Shown here one piece after another: positions 1 to 8,228 of a stretch of 20,315 bases of DNA. The notes under the pieces were generated by a model that saw nothing but the letters and a program-made list of their open reading frames with translations, had not been told where the DNA came from and did no database searches. Origin of the DNA: Myxococcales bacterium (GTDB lineage: Bacteria > Myxococcota > Myxococcia > Myxococcales > Myxococcaceae); NCBI GenBank assembly GCA_003153055.1, contig PMBV01000354.1, positions 1 to 20,315 of the forward strand. Reading direction: 5' to 3'. Every line of letters begins with the position of its first letter. The first letter of the stretch is position 1. The position numbers and the translations under genes are program-made.

Positions 1-2
1 CC

Positions 3-1001
3 TCGTACGTCGGGCAGATCGTCACCATGGCCTACCCTCACATGGGGAATGTCGGCGCCAACGCTGCCGACGAGGAATCGGCCCGACCCCACGCGGTCGG
101 CATGGTCGTCAAGGAGCTCTCACCTCCGTCGAGCTGGCGGGCCGAGAGCTCGCTCGACGAGTACTTGAAGCGGTGGTCGGTGACGGGCATCGAGGGGCTC
201 GACACCCGGCGCTTGGTCCGGCACCTGAGAGTCCACGGGTCGCAGATGGGGGTGATCTCCACGGAGCGGGTGACGCCGACGGCCCTCATCGAGCGAGCTC
301 GGGCCGCTCCGGGGATGGAAGGCCTCGACCTCGCGACCGGCATCTCCACCACCCAGACGTACGAGTGGGTGACGCCGACGCCCGACACCCTGGGCTCGCG
401 AAAGGGAGCCGTGTCGTCGCCGGTGCTCCGTTTCAAGGTGGTGGCCATCGACTACGGCCTCAAGAAGGCGATGCTTCAGTTCCTGGTCGACGTCGGGTGC
501 CACGTCACCGTCGTCCCGGCCGGCACTTCGGCTGAGGAGATCCTCTCGCGCCGCCCGGACGGCGTCTTCTTGACCAACGGGCCAGGGGATCCAGCGGCGG
601 TGAAGGGGGCCGACCGCGTGGTGGGGGCGCTGCTCGGGAAGGTGCCCGTCTTCGGCATTTGCCTGGGCCATCAGATCCTCGCCTTGGCCCTCGGCGCGCG
701 GACCTTCAAGATGAAGTTCGGGCACCGGGGAGCCAACCAGCCGGTGAAGGATCTCACCACCGGCAAGGTCGACATCACCGCCCAGAATCATGGCTTCGCG
801 GTCGACGCTCAGAGCCTCGCCAAGCGGGCGGTCGTCACGCATCTTAACCTGAATGATCAGACGGTCGAGGGCTTGTCAGTGCCCGACGCACAGGCGTTCA
901 GCGTGCAATACCACCCCGAGGCGTCCCCTGGGCCGCACGACGCTCGCCCACTCTTTGGTCGTTTCGCCGAGCTGATGGAAGCCCGCCACCACCGCGCATG
1001 A
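3..1001 (+). CDS. carA: Carbamoyl-phosphate synthase small subunit (glutaminase), 5' truncated by window edge
   Basis: This subunit hydrolyses glutamine and passes ammonia to CarB for carbamoyl phosphate, the precursor of pyrimidines and arginine. The reading frame is open to the left edge: the codons before the first ATG at 27 read SYVGQIVT, matching the conserved CarA stretch before MAYP, so the true start lies upstream and about 45 residues are missing by comparison with E. coli CarA (382 aa). The N-terminal CarA domain is followed by a class I glutamine amidotransferase domain with the FGICLGHQ nucleophile motif (Cys codon 660-662), NHGFAVD, and the catalytic His-Glu in [10 protein letters not shown] (codons 912-914 and 918-920). 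The stop overlaps the next gene's ATG (ATGA at 998-1001). carB is not in the window. Identification is secure. Confidence 0.96.
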   Translation, partial: SYVGQIVTMAYPHMGNVGANAADEESARPHAVGMVVKELSPPSSWRAESSLDEYLKRWSVTGIEGLDTRRLVRHLRVHGSQMGVISTERVTPTALIERARAAPGMEGLDLATGISTTQTYEWVTPTPDTLGSRKGAVSSPVLRFKVVAIDYGLKKAMLQFLVDVGCHVTVVPAGTSAEEILSRRPDGVFLTNGPGDPAAVKGADRVVGALLGKVPVFGICLGHQILALALGARTFKMKFGHRGANQPVKDLTTGKVDITAQNHGFAVDAQSLAKRAVVTHLNLNDQTVEGLSVPDAQAFSVQYHPEASPGPHDARPLFGRFAELMEARHHRA

Positions 1002-1642
1002 GCGGCTCAGCCCAACCGTGGCTCGAGGAGCTGACCACCTGGGCGACCCCGGAGTCGAGTAAGGGCGACCTCCTGCTCGCGCGCAAGGAGTACTTCCGGC
1101 GAAACGGTGAGGTGTTCGACGACGACCGAGTCCTCGAGATGCGGATGACCGCGTTCCTCGAACACTACGTCTGCGACCGGGTGGCACCCCACCTGGGCGT
1201 CACTCCGGCGAGAGCGCGCTACCACGAGGCGCTCAAACACGAGACGCCGGAGCGAGCCACTGCCTGGCGTGCTTTCGCCGAGACCGTTCACGGGCTCTTC
1301 GAGGTGAAGAAGCTCTCCTCGGGCTCGGTTCGGCTGCGGGGCCTGTTCAGCCGCCTTGACTTCGTGGTGTCCGAGCGCCGTCAGGTCGTCGGCCTCCGCG
1401 AGGGCGACGTGCTGGAGTGTCGGCTCATTCCCTTTGGGGGGACCTGGGTCTTCTCCTGGGCGTGGTGCTTTCACGCTCACCAGGTGGCGAAGCTCATCAA
1501 GAGTCAGGCTCGCCGGCTCCGCGGAGCCTCCGCCGACGAGGCTGCCTTCGTCGCCGATTGCGCCCAGCGCGCCCTCAAGCTCGAGCGCTATCGGCAGATC
1601 GCTGTCGAGAAGATCTACGACTTCAACAACCGGATCTTCTGA
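998..1642 (+). CDS. Conserved-looking hypothetical protein coupled to carA
   Basis: I do not recognise this 214-residue protein. It appears soluble: no signal peptide and no membrane segment. The N-terminal half is rich in charged and aromatic residues. A central part (about 105-150) looks like beta strands ([36 protein letters not shown]). The last 50 residues are helical and basic, ending in YDFNNRIF. Its ATG overlaps the carA stop (ATGA), and no good Shine-Dalgarno lies just upstream, so translation probably depends on coupling to carA. Codon use matches its neighbours and the frame is uninterrupted, so it is a real gene. A role near carbamoyl phosphate metabolism would be guilt by association only. 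Confidence 0.8.
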   Translation: MSGSAQPWLEELTTWATPESSKGDLLLARKEYFRRNGEVFDDDRVLEMRMTAFLEHYVCDRVAPHLGVTPARARYHEALKHETPERATAWRAFAETVHGLFEVKKLSSGSVRLRGLFSRLDFVVSERRQVVGLREGDVLECRLIPFGGTWVFSWAWCFHAHQVAKLIKSQARRLRGASADEAAFVADCAQRALKLERYRQIAVEKIYDFNNRIF

Positions 1643-1788
1643 GTCCGAGAGTCGGTGTACGCTGATGTCGGCGAATTCCGCGCCCACTCCGCGCCTGGCG
1701 TCTCCTCGGCGCCGAGCGCTCGCCTTGAACCGACCTCGGCATTAGCGTTGTTCAGCGCACTCGGGAGACTGCGCCTCGGGAGGCAGCG

Positions 1789-2097
1789 GTGTCGGACAGC
1801 CGGAAATACGACCGAGTGCCTTGCCGCCTCCGGTGTTGGTGCGAGTCGGACAACGTGGCCGTCTACGCGCGGATCGGCAACCTGAGTGAGGGGGGGCTCT
1901 TCTTGAGGACCAGCACCCCGCTCGAGCGAGGCGCGAAGGCGACTCTGCGCTTCGGCGACGAGGACGGGATCAAGGCATTCGCCGAGGTGCGGTGGGCGCG
2001 GGTCGAGGGGCAGGGGGGCCCCCCGGGCATGGGGCTCAGCTTCGAGGGCATCGATGAGGTGGCCCGAGCGGCGATCCGGCGCATCATGGAGGCCTAG
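1789..2097 (+). CDS. PilZ-domain protein (probable c-di-GMP receptor)
   Basis: A stand-alone PilZ domain of 102 residues. PilZ proteins bind cyclic di-GMP and relay it to motility, exopolysaccharide or other targets. Both ligand motifs are visible: the arginine motif near the N-terminus (R5-KYD-R9, with R9-VPC-R13 in the same stretch) and N31-L-S33-E-G-G36, the (D/N)xSxxG motif. A beta-rich barrel follows and the protein ends in a short helix (EVARAAIRRIMEA). The GTG start at 1789 is set by GGGAGG at 1778-1783. Three cysteines (C12, C16, C18) lie between the two motifs, which is unusual. It follows a 146-base gap and precedes a metallophosphoesterase; no partner is obvious. Binding is inferred from the motifs. 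Confidence 0.85.
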   Translation: MSDSRKYDRVPCRLRCWCESDNVAVYARIGNLSEGGLFLRTSTPLERGAKATLRFGDEDGIKAFAEVRWARVEGQGGPPGMGLSFEGIDEVARAAIRRIMEA

Positions 2098-2132
2098 GTG
2101 AGAGGAATTGACGACCGGACACGAGGCGCATA

Positions 2133-2137
2133 GGGAG
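2133..2137 (+). promoter_or_regulatory. Ribosome binding site deciding the phosphoesterase start
   Basis: GGGAG lies six bases before the GTG at 2144. It supports that start over an in-frame TTG at 2108, which has only a poorly spaced purine run. Confidence 0.6.
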
Positions 2138-2143
2138 ACCGCA

Positions 2144-2875
2144 GTGCGGATCGCCATCATCTCCGACATCCACAGCAACATCGAAGCACTCACCGAGGTG
2201 ATGCGGGTCATCGACAAATCGAAGATCGATCGAGTGGTCTCGCTGGGTGACGTGGTGGGCTATGGAGCCTCGCCCAACGCCTGCTGCGACGTGGTGCGGA
2301 CGAACGCCGAGGTGACGCTGCTCGGGAACCACGACGCCGCCGTGTCCGGACGGATGGACTACTCCTTCTACTACGATGCGGCCCGCCACGCGCTCGACTG
2401 GTCCGCCTCGATGGTGAGCGAAGAGAACCACGCCTGGCTTCGGAGCCTGCCCTTCACCTACCGCATCGGCGATATCGGCTTCTCGCACGGCTCGCCGATA
2501 GAGCCTCGCGCCTACGAGTACATCTTCGCCATCGAGCAGGCCCGCGAGCTGACCCCGTTCACCTCGGACCTCCCCGAGGTGACGTTCATCGGGCACAGCC
2601 ACCTCTGCAAGGCCTTCGCGCTGGGCAACGGCGAGGTCAACGACGTCGTGTCTCAGAAGTTCGGCGTCCGCAAGGGCTACAAGTACATCATCTCTGTTGG
2701 GTCCGTGGGCCAACCCCGCGACTACGACAACCGGGCCTGCTTCGTCATCTACGACATGCTGACCCGCACCGTCGACTACGTCAGAGTCGAGTACGACATT
2801 CAGGCGTCAGCCCAGCGCATCTTCGATGCCGATCTGGCGCTCAACTTCGGCAAGCGGCTGTTCCTGGGCGTGTGA
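2144..2875 (+). CDS. Calcineurin-like metallophosphoesterase
   Basis: A 243-residue member of the calcineurin-like metallophosphoesterase superfamily, which uses a two-metal centre to cleave phosphomonoesters or phosphodiesters. Metal-site motifs appear in order: D8-I-H10 (first strand), G35-D36, G61-N-H63-D64, H115 in FSHG, and G150-H-S-H153. The substrate cannot be read from the sequence; this compact form resembles the YfcE/MJ0936-like phosphodiesterases. No signal peptide, so cytoplasmic. I start at GTG 2144 because a good Shine-Dalgarno precedes it and the first beta strand (RIAIISDIH) begins directly there; an in-frame TTG at 2108 would add 12 residues. The TGA at 2873-2875 precedes the lipoprotein gene. 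The PilZ neighbour invites speculation about cyclic-dinucleotide turnover, but the family is not one known for c-di-GMP hydrolysis. Confidence 0.88.
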   Translation: MRIAIISDIHSNIEALTEVMRVIDKSKIDRVVSLGDVVGYGASPNACCDVVRTNAEVTLLGNHDAAVSGRMDYSFYYDAARHALDWSASMVSEENHAWLRSLPFTYRIGDIGFSHGSPIEPRAYEYIFAIEQARELTPFTSDLPEVTFIGHSHLCKAFALGNGEVNDVVSQKFGVRKGYKYIISVGSVGQPRDYDNRACFVIYDMLTRTVDYVRVEYDIQASAQRIFDADLALNFGKRLFLGV

Positions 2876-2916
2876 AAAGCTTGCGAAGGCCCCCGACTCG
2901 TTGGGACAGTGCGGCC

Positions 2917-3639
2917 ATGCGCGCGCCCGTGACCGTCGTCGTTGTCGTCACTGCCCTGGCTCTGGGTGGCTGTCGAAAGAAGTCTGCCCATGAGTTCTAC
3001 GAGCTCGAGTCACGGGCCACCATTCTCATCGCCCGCGACGGGGACGAGGGGCTCATGTCGGACGAGATGACGTCGGTCCTCGCCGCGTTGAAGGTGATCC
3101 CCACTGACACCGTGGAGGGACCGAAGGCCCGAGCGCTCCTCGAGAAGATCGAGGCCGATCGCCACGAGTTCTTCCAGAAGAGGCTCGAGGCCGAACGAGC
3201 CCAGGCGGCCACTCAAGCCCCGCGTCCGTCCCGAGATGATCTCGCACCGTCTCCGGCTCCGGCTCCACGGGTCGAGGCCCCCGAGGTTCCCGACGCCGGG
3301 CCGTCCATGCCCTGGGGGAACATGACGCTGGCCGAGTTCCAGCAGCGCTTCGGGGTTTGCATGGAGGGTGCTGGCGAGAAGGAGGTTCCCGGCCAGGGGC
3401 GAATGACGGCGTTCGAGGTCATCAAGACCCCCACCTGCATCGTCAAGTACGGGATCCCCGACGAAGAGACCCGGCACTTCTACCTCTTCCGTGAGGGTCG
3501 GCTCGCCGCGGAGCGCACCGAGCAGCGCGTCGTCACCTTCGTCGACGCCGGTCGCGCCGCTGCCCCTCCTCGGATCGAGCCGCCCCCAAGTCCTTACGTG
3601 ATGGGCATGCCGACTGGCGGCGGGGCGGACGCACAATGA
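2917..3639 (+). CDS. Predicted lipoprotein of unknown function
   Basis: A 240-residue predicted lipoprotein. From ATG 2917 the protein begins with a hydrophobic stretch (VTVVVVVTALALGG) ending at lipobox cysteine C19. The next 80 or so residues are helical and charged; then comes a linker rich in proline and alanine (SPAPAPRVEAPEVPDAGP), and a C-terminal domain with two cysteines (FGVCMEG and TPTCIVKYG), perhaps a disulfide. I recognise no family. A GTG at 2872 overlaps the previous stop and would add 15 residues, but those codons have clearly lower G/C at third positions, so I prefer ATG 2917. The stop overlaps the psd start (ATGA at 3636-3639), indicating coupling to phospholipid synthesis. 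Confidence 0.75.
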   Translation: MRAPVTVVVVVTALALGGCRKKSAHEFYELESRATILIARDGDEGLMSDEMTSVLAALKVIPTDTVEGPKARALLEKIEADRHEFFQKRLEAERAQAATQAPRPSRDDLAPSPAPAPRVEAPEVPDAGPSMPWGNMTLAEFQQRFGVCMEGAGEKEVPGQGRMTAFEVIKTPTCIVKYGIPDEETRHFYLFREGRLAAERTEQRVVTFVDAGRAAAPPRIEPPPSPYVMGMPTGGGADAQ

Positions 3640-4487
3640 GCGCCCTCAGCGATCGCGCCTTCATGACGTTGATGCGGCTCGTCCCGAAGGCGGCGCTGTC
3701 GACGGCCGCGGGCCTGGCGACGCGGGCGCCGCTGCCGCCCAGAGTCCACCAGGCGGCGATGAGGATCTTCGCCCAGCGATACCGGGTCGCGATGGAGGAG
3801 TCCGAGGCAGGCATCGAGGGCTACTCGACCTTCGCCGAGTTCTTCTCTCGCAAGCTGAAGGAAGGCGCGCGAGCCGTCGATGCGGGTGCCGACGTCGTGG
3901 TGAGCCCGGTCGACGCCCACGTCTCGCAGAAGGGTCAGGTGGAGGAAGGCCAGTGTCTGCAGGCCAAGGGCATCACCTTCCCGCTCGACAAGCTCCTGGG
4001 TGAGGGGCGGCGGGCGCTCGACTTCGAGGGGGGCAGCTTCATCACCCTGTACCTCTCGCCGAGGGACTACCACCGGTTCCATGCGCCCATCAGCGGCGCG
4101 GTGACGGGCTACCAGTACCTCCCGGGTCAGTTCTGGCCGGTGAACGGCCCTTCGGTGCGGCTGAAGGACGCGGTCTTCTCACTGAACGAGCGCCTGGTGA
4201 CGTGGCTCGACACGCCGGCCGGGAAGCTGGCCTACATCGCGGTCGGGGCGACCTGCGTGGCGCGCATCTGCGCCGCCTACGACTCGGTGGTGACCCACGA
4301 CGGCCGGGCGGCCTCGAGCCACACGTACGCCCGACCGATCGCCGTGGAGAAGGGTGGGGAGATTGGCCGGTTCGAGATGGGCTCGACCGTCATCCTCCTG
4401 TTCCAGCGCGGTCGGGTCACCTGGGAGCCCTCGCTCGGCGTCGACGCCCCGGTCAGGATGGGCCAGCGAATCGGCGTCTTCAGGTGA
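3636..4487 (+). CDS. psd: Phosphatidylserine decarboxylase proenzyme
   Basis: Makes phosphatidylethanolamine from phosphatidylserine at the inner membrane. The 283-residue proenzyme cuts itself within the GST motif to form the pyruvoyl cofactor. Here the motif is M-G249-S250-T in [11 protein letters not shown], so the small subunit would be about 34 residues with its pyruvoyl from S250. The other members of the self-cleavage triad are visible: D93 in SPVDAH and H146 in DYHRFHAP, matching D90/H147/S254 of E. coli. The motif reads MGST rather than the commoner LGST, a conservative change. ATG 3636 overlaps the stop of the lipoprotein gene. No phosphatidylserine synthase gene is in the window. 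It is 33 bases ahead of hisS. Confidence 0.96.
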   Translation: MSALSDRAFMTLMRLVPKAALSTAAGLATRAPLPPRVHQAAMRIFAQRYRVAMEESEAGIEGYSTFAEFFSRKLKEGARAVDAGADVVVSPVDAHVSQKGQVEEGQCLQAKGITFPLDKLLGEGRRALDFEGGSFITLYLSPRDYHRFHAPISGAVTGYQYLPGQFWPVNGPSVRLKDAVFSLNERLVTWLDTPAGKLAYIAVGATCVARICAAYDSVVTHDGRAASSHTYARPIAVEKGGEIGRFEMGSTVILLFQRGRVTWEPSLGVDAPVRMGQRIGVFR

Positions 4488-4520
4488 ACGCCGCTTCAAG
4501 CGCGCCATGGAGTCTCGTCT

Positions 4521-5834
4521 ATGAGTCAGAAGTTCGCCGCCGTGAAGGGCATGAACGACCTCGTGCCCCCGAGGATCGAGGCTTGGCAGCGCATCGAGAA
4601 GACCGCCCGCGAGCTGTTTGCCTGCTACGGCTTCTCCGAGGTCCGCACGCCTGTCGTCGAGGACACGGCGCTCTTCGTTCGAAGCGTGGGCGAGGTCACC
4701 GACATCGTGAAGAAGGAGATGTACACCTTCGACGACAAGGGTGGCCGGTCGATCACCATGCGCCCCGAGGGGACTGCCCCCGCGGTTCGCGCCTACGTCG
4801 AGCACGGGGTCGCCAGCACCGAGCCGTTGACCCGGTGGTTCTACCTGGGGCCGATGTTTCGGTACGAGCGCATGAAGACCGGGCGCTACCGCCAGTTCTA
4901 TCAACTCGGCGCTGAGGTCTACGGCTCGGCCGATGCCTCCACCGACGTGGAGATCATCTCGCTCGGGGCCCGGTACCTCGAGGCCATCGGCGTGCCCGAT
5001 GTCGTGCTGCGCCTCAACTCCCTGGGCGACGCCAGCACCCGGCCGGCCTACCTCGCCAAGCTCAAGGAGTACTTCGAGCCCCTCAGGGCGACGCTCTCCG
5101 AGGAGGCCCAGCAGACCCTCGAGCGCAACCCCATGCGGCTCTTGGACTCCAAGGAGCCCGCCTTGGCCGAGGCCATCGCCCAGGCGCCGGCCATCATCGA
5201 CTTCATCGACGACGCGTCGAAGGCCCACTTCGAGGCCGTGCAGCGAATGCTGACGAAATTGAAGATTCCCTTCGAGCTCGACCGCCGGCTGGTGCGGGGC
5301 CTCGACTACTACACCCGCACCACCTTCGAGTTCGTCTATCAGCCGAAGGCGGGAGACAGCGCCCTGGGGACCGCGGGGAGCGTGTGTGGGGGAGGCCGGT
5401 ACGACGGCCTGGTGAAGGAATTGGGTGGGCCCGATCGGCCCGCCGTGGGCTTCGCCATGGGCATGGATCGGCTCGTCATTCTCCTCGAGGCAGCCCAGGC
5501 CGCGAAGTCCGTCGGGCCGGCGCTCTTCGTGGGCTCCTTCGATGGGCCGGCGAAAGACGAGGCGGTGGCGTTGGTGATGGGGCTGCGAAACCAGGGGCTC
5601 AAGGTCGACTACGATCCTCGCGGGGGCAAGATGGGCCGACAGATCGAGCGGGCCGTCAAGACCGGGGCTCGGTACTTCGTCGCCCTGGGGCAGAGCGAGC
5701 TCGAGAGCGGGCGCCTCACCGTCAAGAACCTCGAGCTCCCCGACGGCGACCCACTCAAGATGGTCGAGGTCGCCCTCGAGGCTCTCCCGGGTTGGCTCCG
5801 GCAGAACGCCGAGGGCCCGAAGCTGAAGGAGTGA
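4521..5834 (+). CDS. hisS: Histidyl-tRNA synthetase
   Basis: A 437-residue class II aminoacyl-tRNA synthetase that charges tRNA-His; slightly longer than the E. coli enzyme (424 aa). It begins with the usual KGMNDLVPP segment. Motif 2 is in [14 protein letters not shown], followed by QLGAEVYG. The histidine-binding signature [15 protein letters not shown] lies about three-fifths along, then GGGRYDGLV, and motif 3 in [13 protein letters not shown]. The C-terminal anticodon-binding domain (from about residue 330: ALFVGSFDG to LEALPGWL) is complete. GGAG at 4509-4512 sits eight bases before ATG 4521. The thioredoxin-like gene starts two bases after its stop, so hisS, that gene and miaA are probably one transcript. 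Confidence 0.97.
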   Translation: MSQKFAAVKGMNDLVPPRIEAWQRIEKTARELFACYGFSEVRTPVVEDTALFVRSVGEVTDIVKKEMYTFDDKGGRSITMRPEGTAPAVRAYVEHGVASTEPLTRWFYLGPMFRYERMKTGRYRQFYQLGAEVYGSADASTDVEIISLGARYLEAIGVPDVVLRLNSLGDASTRPAYLAKLKEYFEPLRATLSEEAQQTLERNPMRLLDSKEPALAEAIAQAPAIIDFIDDASKAHFEAVQRMLTKLKIPFELDRRLVRGLDYYTRTTFEFVYQPKAGDSALGTAGSVCGGGRYDGLVKELGGPDRPAVGFAMGMDRLVILLEAAQAAKSVGPALFVGSFDGPAKDEAVALVMGLRNQGLKVDYDPRGGKMGRQIERAVKTGARYFVALGQSELESGRLTVKNLELPDGDPLKMVEVALEALPGWLRQNAEGPKLKE

Positions 5835-5836
5835 CG

Positions 5837-6388
5837 ATGAAGTACGCGGTGCTGTTGATCGTTCTCGCCGGGCCGGCCCTGACCCGGGCTGACGAGCTTG
5901 CCGAGGTCGATCGCCCGGCCCCTGCCTTTCGCCTCCCGGTCTACAACGCCAAGGAGGTCGGGTTCACCGCCGCGGGCATCGACCGCTACGTCGGCCCCGA
6001 CGCGACCGACAAGGGCACCCGAGCGCTGCTGGTGTCGTTCATGGCCAGCTTCTGTGGGCCCTGCAAGAAGGAGCTGCCGTACCTCGAGGCCTTGCACCAG
6101 CGCTACCGGGGCGACGGGCTTCGGGTGTTGATGATCTCCATCGACGCCGAGCCAGAAGGGCAGAAGAAGGTCGACGAGCTCATCGCCCAGAACAAGGTGA
6201 CGTTCCCGGTCTTGAAGGATCGTTTCAACATCGTCGCCCGACGGTGGCTCGGCTCGCAGAGCCCGTTGCCCTCGCTCTTCGTGCTGCGCCCCGACGGGAC
6301 CGTCTCGGCGGTGCACCGAGGCTACAGCGAGGACGGCGTCGAGCTCCTCAAGCGAGAAGTGGAGACGGCGCTCAAAGTGGTCAAGTGA
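5837..6388 (+). CDS. TlpA/ResA-like periplasmic thioredoxin-fold protein
   Basis: A 183-residue exported thioredoxin-fold protein. The N-terminus (MKYAVLLIVLAGPALTRA) is a Sec signal peptide, likely cut before DELAEV. The redox motif C73-G-P-C76 lies in SFMASFCGPCKKELP, typical of the TlpA/ResA/AhpC-TSA-like group, and the cis-proline region is seen in PLPSLFVLRPDG. Members reduce disulfides in the periplasm, for example in cytochrome c maturation; no cytochrome gene lies nearby, so the target is unknown. ATG 5837 follows AAGGAG at 5826-5831. An upstream in-frame extension into hisS is a shadow. Its stop overlaps the miaA start (GTGA at 6385-6388). Confidence 0.9.
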   Translation: MKYAVLLIVLAGPALTRADELAEVDRPAPAFRLPVYNAKEVGFTAAGIDRYVGPDATDKGTRALLVSFMASFCGPCKKELPYLEALHQRYRGDGLRVLMISIDAEPEGQKKVDELIAQNKVTFPVLKDRFNIVARRWLGSQSPLPSLFVLRPDGTVSAVHRGYSEDGVELLKREVETALKVVK

Positions 6389-7281
6389 GCCCGCCCATCA
6401 CCGTCATCGCCGGGCCGACCGCCTCGGGGAAGACGGCCCTCGCGATCGCGGTCGCGCGACGCCAGGGTGCGGAGATCGTCAGCGCCGACTCCCAGCAGGT
6501 GTACCGCGCCTTCGACATCGGCACTGCCAAGCCCTCGGCTGAGGAACTGGCGGCCGTCCCTCACCATCTGATCTCGTGCGTGGACCCCACCGAGGAGTTC
6601 TCGGCCGCGAGGTTCCAGCGCCTAGCCGACCAGGCCATCGAGCAGATTCACGCGCGGGGGCGGCGGGTGGTGGTGGTGGGCGGCACCGGCCTCTACCTGA
6701 GGGTGCTCCTTCATGGCGTGGTGGAGGCGCCAGCGAGAGACGAGGCCTTGAGGGCGTCGCTCGAGCGGCTGGCAGACGAGGCCGGAGCCGAGGCCCTCCA
6801 CCGTCGCCTCGAGGAGGTGGACCCTCCATCGGCAGCTCGGCTCCCGCTGGCCGACCGGGTGCGGATCATTCGCGCGCTGGAGATCACCCTGTTGACGGGT
6901 CGCCCCGCGAGCGCCTGGCGAGCCGATCACAACTTCGAGGCCGACCGCTACCCGTGCCAGTTCTGGGTGCTCGACCCTCCGCGCGCTGAGCTCTATGCCG
7001 CCATCGACGCACGGGCCCACGCCATGTTCGAGCGGGGCCTCCTCGAGGAGACGCGGGAGCTCGTGGCCCGAGGGTGGCGGGAGGCGGCGCCCATGCGAGC
7101 GGTCGGCTACGCTCAGGCCCTCGAGTGCTTGGAGGGGAAGTGCACCGAAGCCCAGGCCATCGCCTCGACCGCCCAGGCGAGCCGGCGGTACGCCAAGCGT
7201 CAGTGGACCTGGTTCAAGCGCGAGCGGGGCGCCCGCTTCGTCACCCCGCCGTACGACGTCGAGGCCTTGGCAACCCCTTAG
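6385..7281 (+). CDS. miaA: tRNA dimethylallyltransferase
   Basis: Transfers a dimethylallyl group to N6 of A37 in tRNAs that read UNN codons. The 298-residue protein has the P-loop G10-PTASGK-T17, the DSQQVYRAFDIGTAKP segment, GGTGLYLR near residue 98, and the C-terminal RRYAKRQWTWFKRE signature. Length is normal (about 300). The GTG at 6385 overlaps the stop of the thioredoxin-like gene (GTGA) and places the P-loop at the usual distance from the N-terminus; the longer frame upstream is a shadow of that gene. It ends two bases from the stop of the convergent TPR-like gene. A likely substrate, tRNA-Leu(CAA), is encoded about 840 bases downstream. Confidence 0.96.
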   Translation: MSPPITVIAGPTASGKTALAIAVARRQGAEIVSADSQQVYRAFDIGTAKPSAEELAAVPHHLISCVDPTEEFSAARFQRLADQAIEQIHARGRRVVVVGGTGLYLRVLLHGVVEAPARDEALRASLERLADEAGAEALHRRLEEVDPPSAARLPLADRVRIIRALEITLLTGRPASAWRADHNFEADRYPCQFWVLDPPRAELYAAIDARAHAMFERGLLEETRELVARGWREAAPMRAVGYAQALECLEGKCTEAQAIASTAQASRRYAKRQWTWFKRERGARFVTPPYDVEALATP

Positions 7282-7283
7282 CC

Positions 7284-8033
7284 CTAGCGGCCGCGCATGA
7301 AGCGCCGGCGATTGGCCCCGCCCATGAACTGGGCCTGCTGGACCGGCGGCTGCTCGAGGCCCAACTGCCACCACATGGGCTCCCAGGCGCTCATCTTGAG
7401 GCGCTTGTCGTTCTGCAGCGCGGTGAGGGCCTTCTTCAGCTTCTCGTCAGACGGGTTCGTCTCCACCGCCCGCGACAGCACCTTGATGGCCTTGTCGTTC
7501 TCTTTGTTCTGGGTGAGGCACCAGGCGTAGGCGGCCCACATCAGGCCCTCCTTTTTGCCGTGCTTGACCGCGTCTTCAAAAGCCCGCTGCATGCCTTCGG
7601 AGTCTTTGCGCTGGAAGCAAATGGCGCCCTGCATCGCCCGGGCGAAGTAGTTCCGCGGGCCGGTCTTCTTGAACGAGGCCAGCGCCCCGTCGAAGTCCTT
7701 GAAGAGGTACTTGATCATGCCGATCTGCCCGTGGATCTCGCCCTCGATGAGGAACTGCCAGCGGCCCAGGGGCAACGCGGTCTCCAGCGCCTTGACCGCC
7801 TTGTCGGCCTTGGCCTGCTGCTCCTTCTTGTTGGCGGTCATCGCGGACAGCTCGCCCTGGACGACCCCCATGACCTTCTGGAGCTCGGTGTAGGTGCGGC
7901 GTGCCAGGACGATGTAGAGGCCGATGGAGACGAGGGTCCCCGGGATGATGCCGGCGGCCACGCTGAAGCCGAACAGCTTGATGGCCACGGCGACCACCAC
8001 CCCCGCCGCGAGGGACAACACAAGGTTGATCAT
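7284..8033 (-). CDS. Membrane-anchored TPR-like protein
   Basis: A 249-residue protein with two hydrophobic N-terminal segments (about 3-20, LVLSLAAGVVVAVAIKLF, and 23-44, ending SIGLYIVLA), then a long charged helical region and helix pairs with tetratricopeptide character. Repeat-like pairs include the stretch around GQIGMIKYLFKDFDGALASF, then ARAMQGAICFQRKDSEGMQRAF, and ENDKAIKVLSRAVETNPSDEKLKKAL, the last having the spacing and NP turn typical of TPRs. The C-terminal tail is basic (GGANRRRFMRGR). It is probably an inner-membrane scaffold facing the cytoplasm; I cannot name a partner. The ATG at 8033 follows a run of eight Gs on the minus strand. It is convergent with miaA with two bases between stops, and divergent from tRNA-Leu. 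Confidence 0.82.
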   Translation of the reverse strand: MINLVLSLAAGVVVAVAIKLFGFSVAAGIIPGTLVSIGLYIVLARRTYTELQKVMGVVQGELSAMTANKKEQQAKADKAVKALETALPLGRWQFLIEGEIHGQIGMIKYLFKDFDGALASFKKTGPRNYFARAMQGAICFQRKDSEGMQRAFEDAVKHGKKEGLMWAAYAWCLTQNKENDKAIKVLSRAVETNPSDEKLKKALTALQNDKRLKMSAWEPMWWQLGLEQPPVQQAQFMGGANRRRFMRGR

Positions 8034-8120
8034 GCCCCCCCCAATACCCGAAACGACCGGCCCTCGTCACGTCAGGCAGGACTGGGCTCGAACGTTCTGG
8101 TAGGAGCCGCAGCCGGCAGA

Positions 8121-8206
8121 GGCCCTCTGTCGAAATTGGTAGACGAGACGGACTCAAAATCCGTTGCGGCTGACCCCGCGTCCCGGTTCGAGTCCGGGGA
8201 GGGCCA
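8121..8206 (+). tRNA. tRNA-Leu, anticodon CAA
   Basis: An 86-base class II tRNA. The acceptor stem is GGCCCTC paired with GAGGGCC (8199-8205), with discriminator A at 8206. The anticodon arm is ACGGA-CTCAAAA-TCCGT (8148-8164), with anticodon CAA at 8155-8157 reading UUG. The variable arm is long, with stem GCGG/CCGC. The T arm is CCCGG-TTCGAGT-CCGGG (8182-8198). The 3' CCA is not encoded. Positions 36-38 are AAA, the recognition feature for MiaA. The next gene's GTG starts 22 bases downstream. Confidence 0.95.
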
Positions 8207-8216
8207 CATTGAAGTC

Positions 8217-8222
8217 GGGAGG
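8217..8222 (+). promoter_or_regulatory. Ribosome binding site deciding the methyltransferase start
   Basis: GGGAGG lies six bases before GTG 8229, just after the tRNA-Leu gene. It fixes the start although the frame stays open for more than 1 kb further upstream. Confidence 0.75.
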
Positions 8223-8228
8223 TCGAAG

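Noticed and set aside
7074..8228. A stop-free extension of the methyltransferase frame running upstream more than 1 kb, through tRNA-Leu and antisense to the TPR-like gene
   Set aside because: It crosses a well-formed tRNA and the antisense of a gene with clear protein features. GGGAGG before GTG 8229 gives a product of 425 residues, the normal RsmB length. High G+C makes long antisense frames common.
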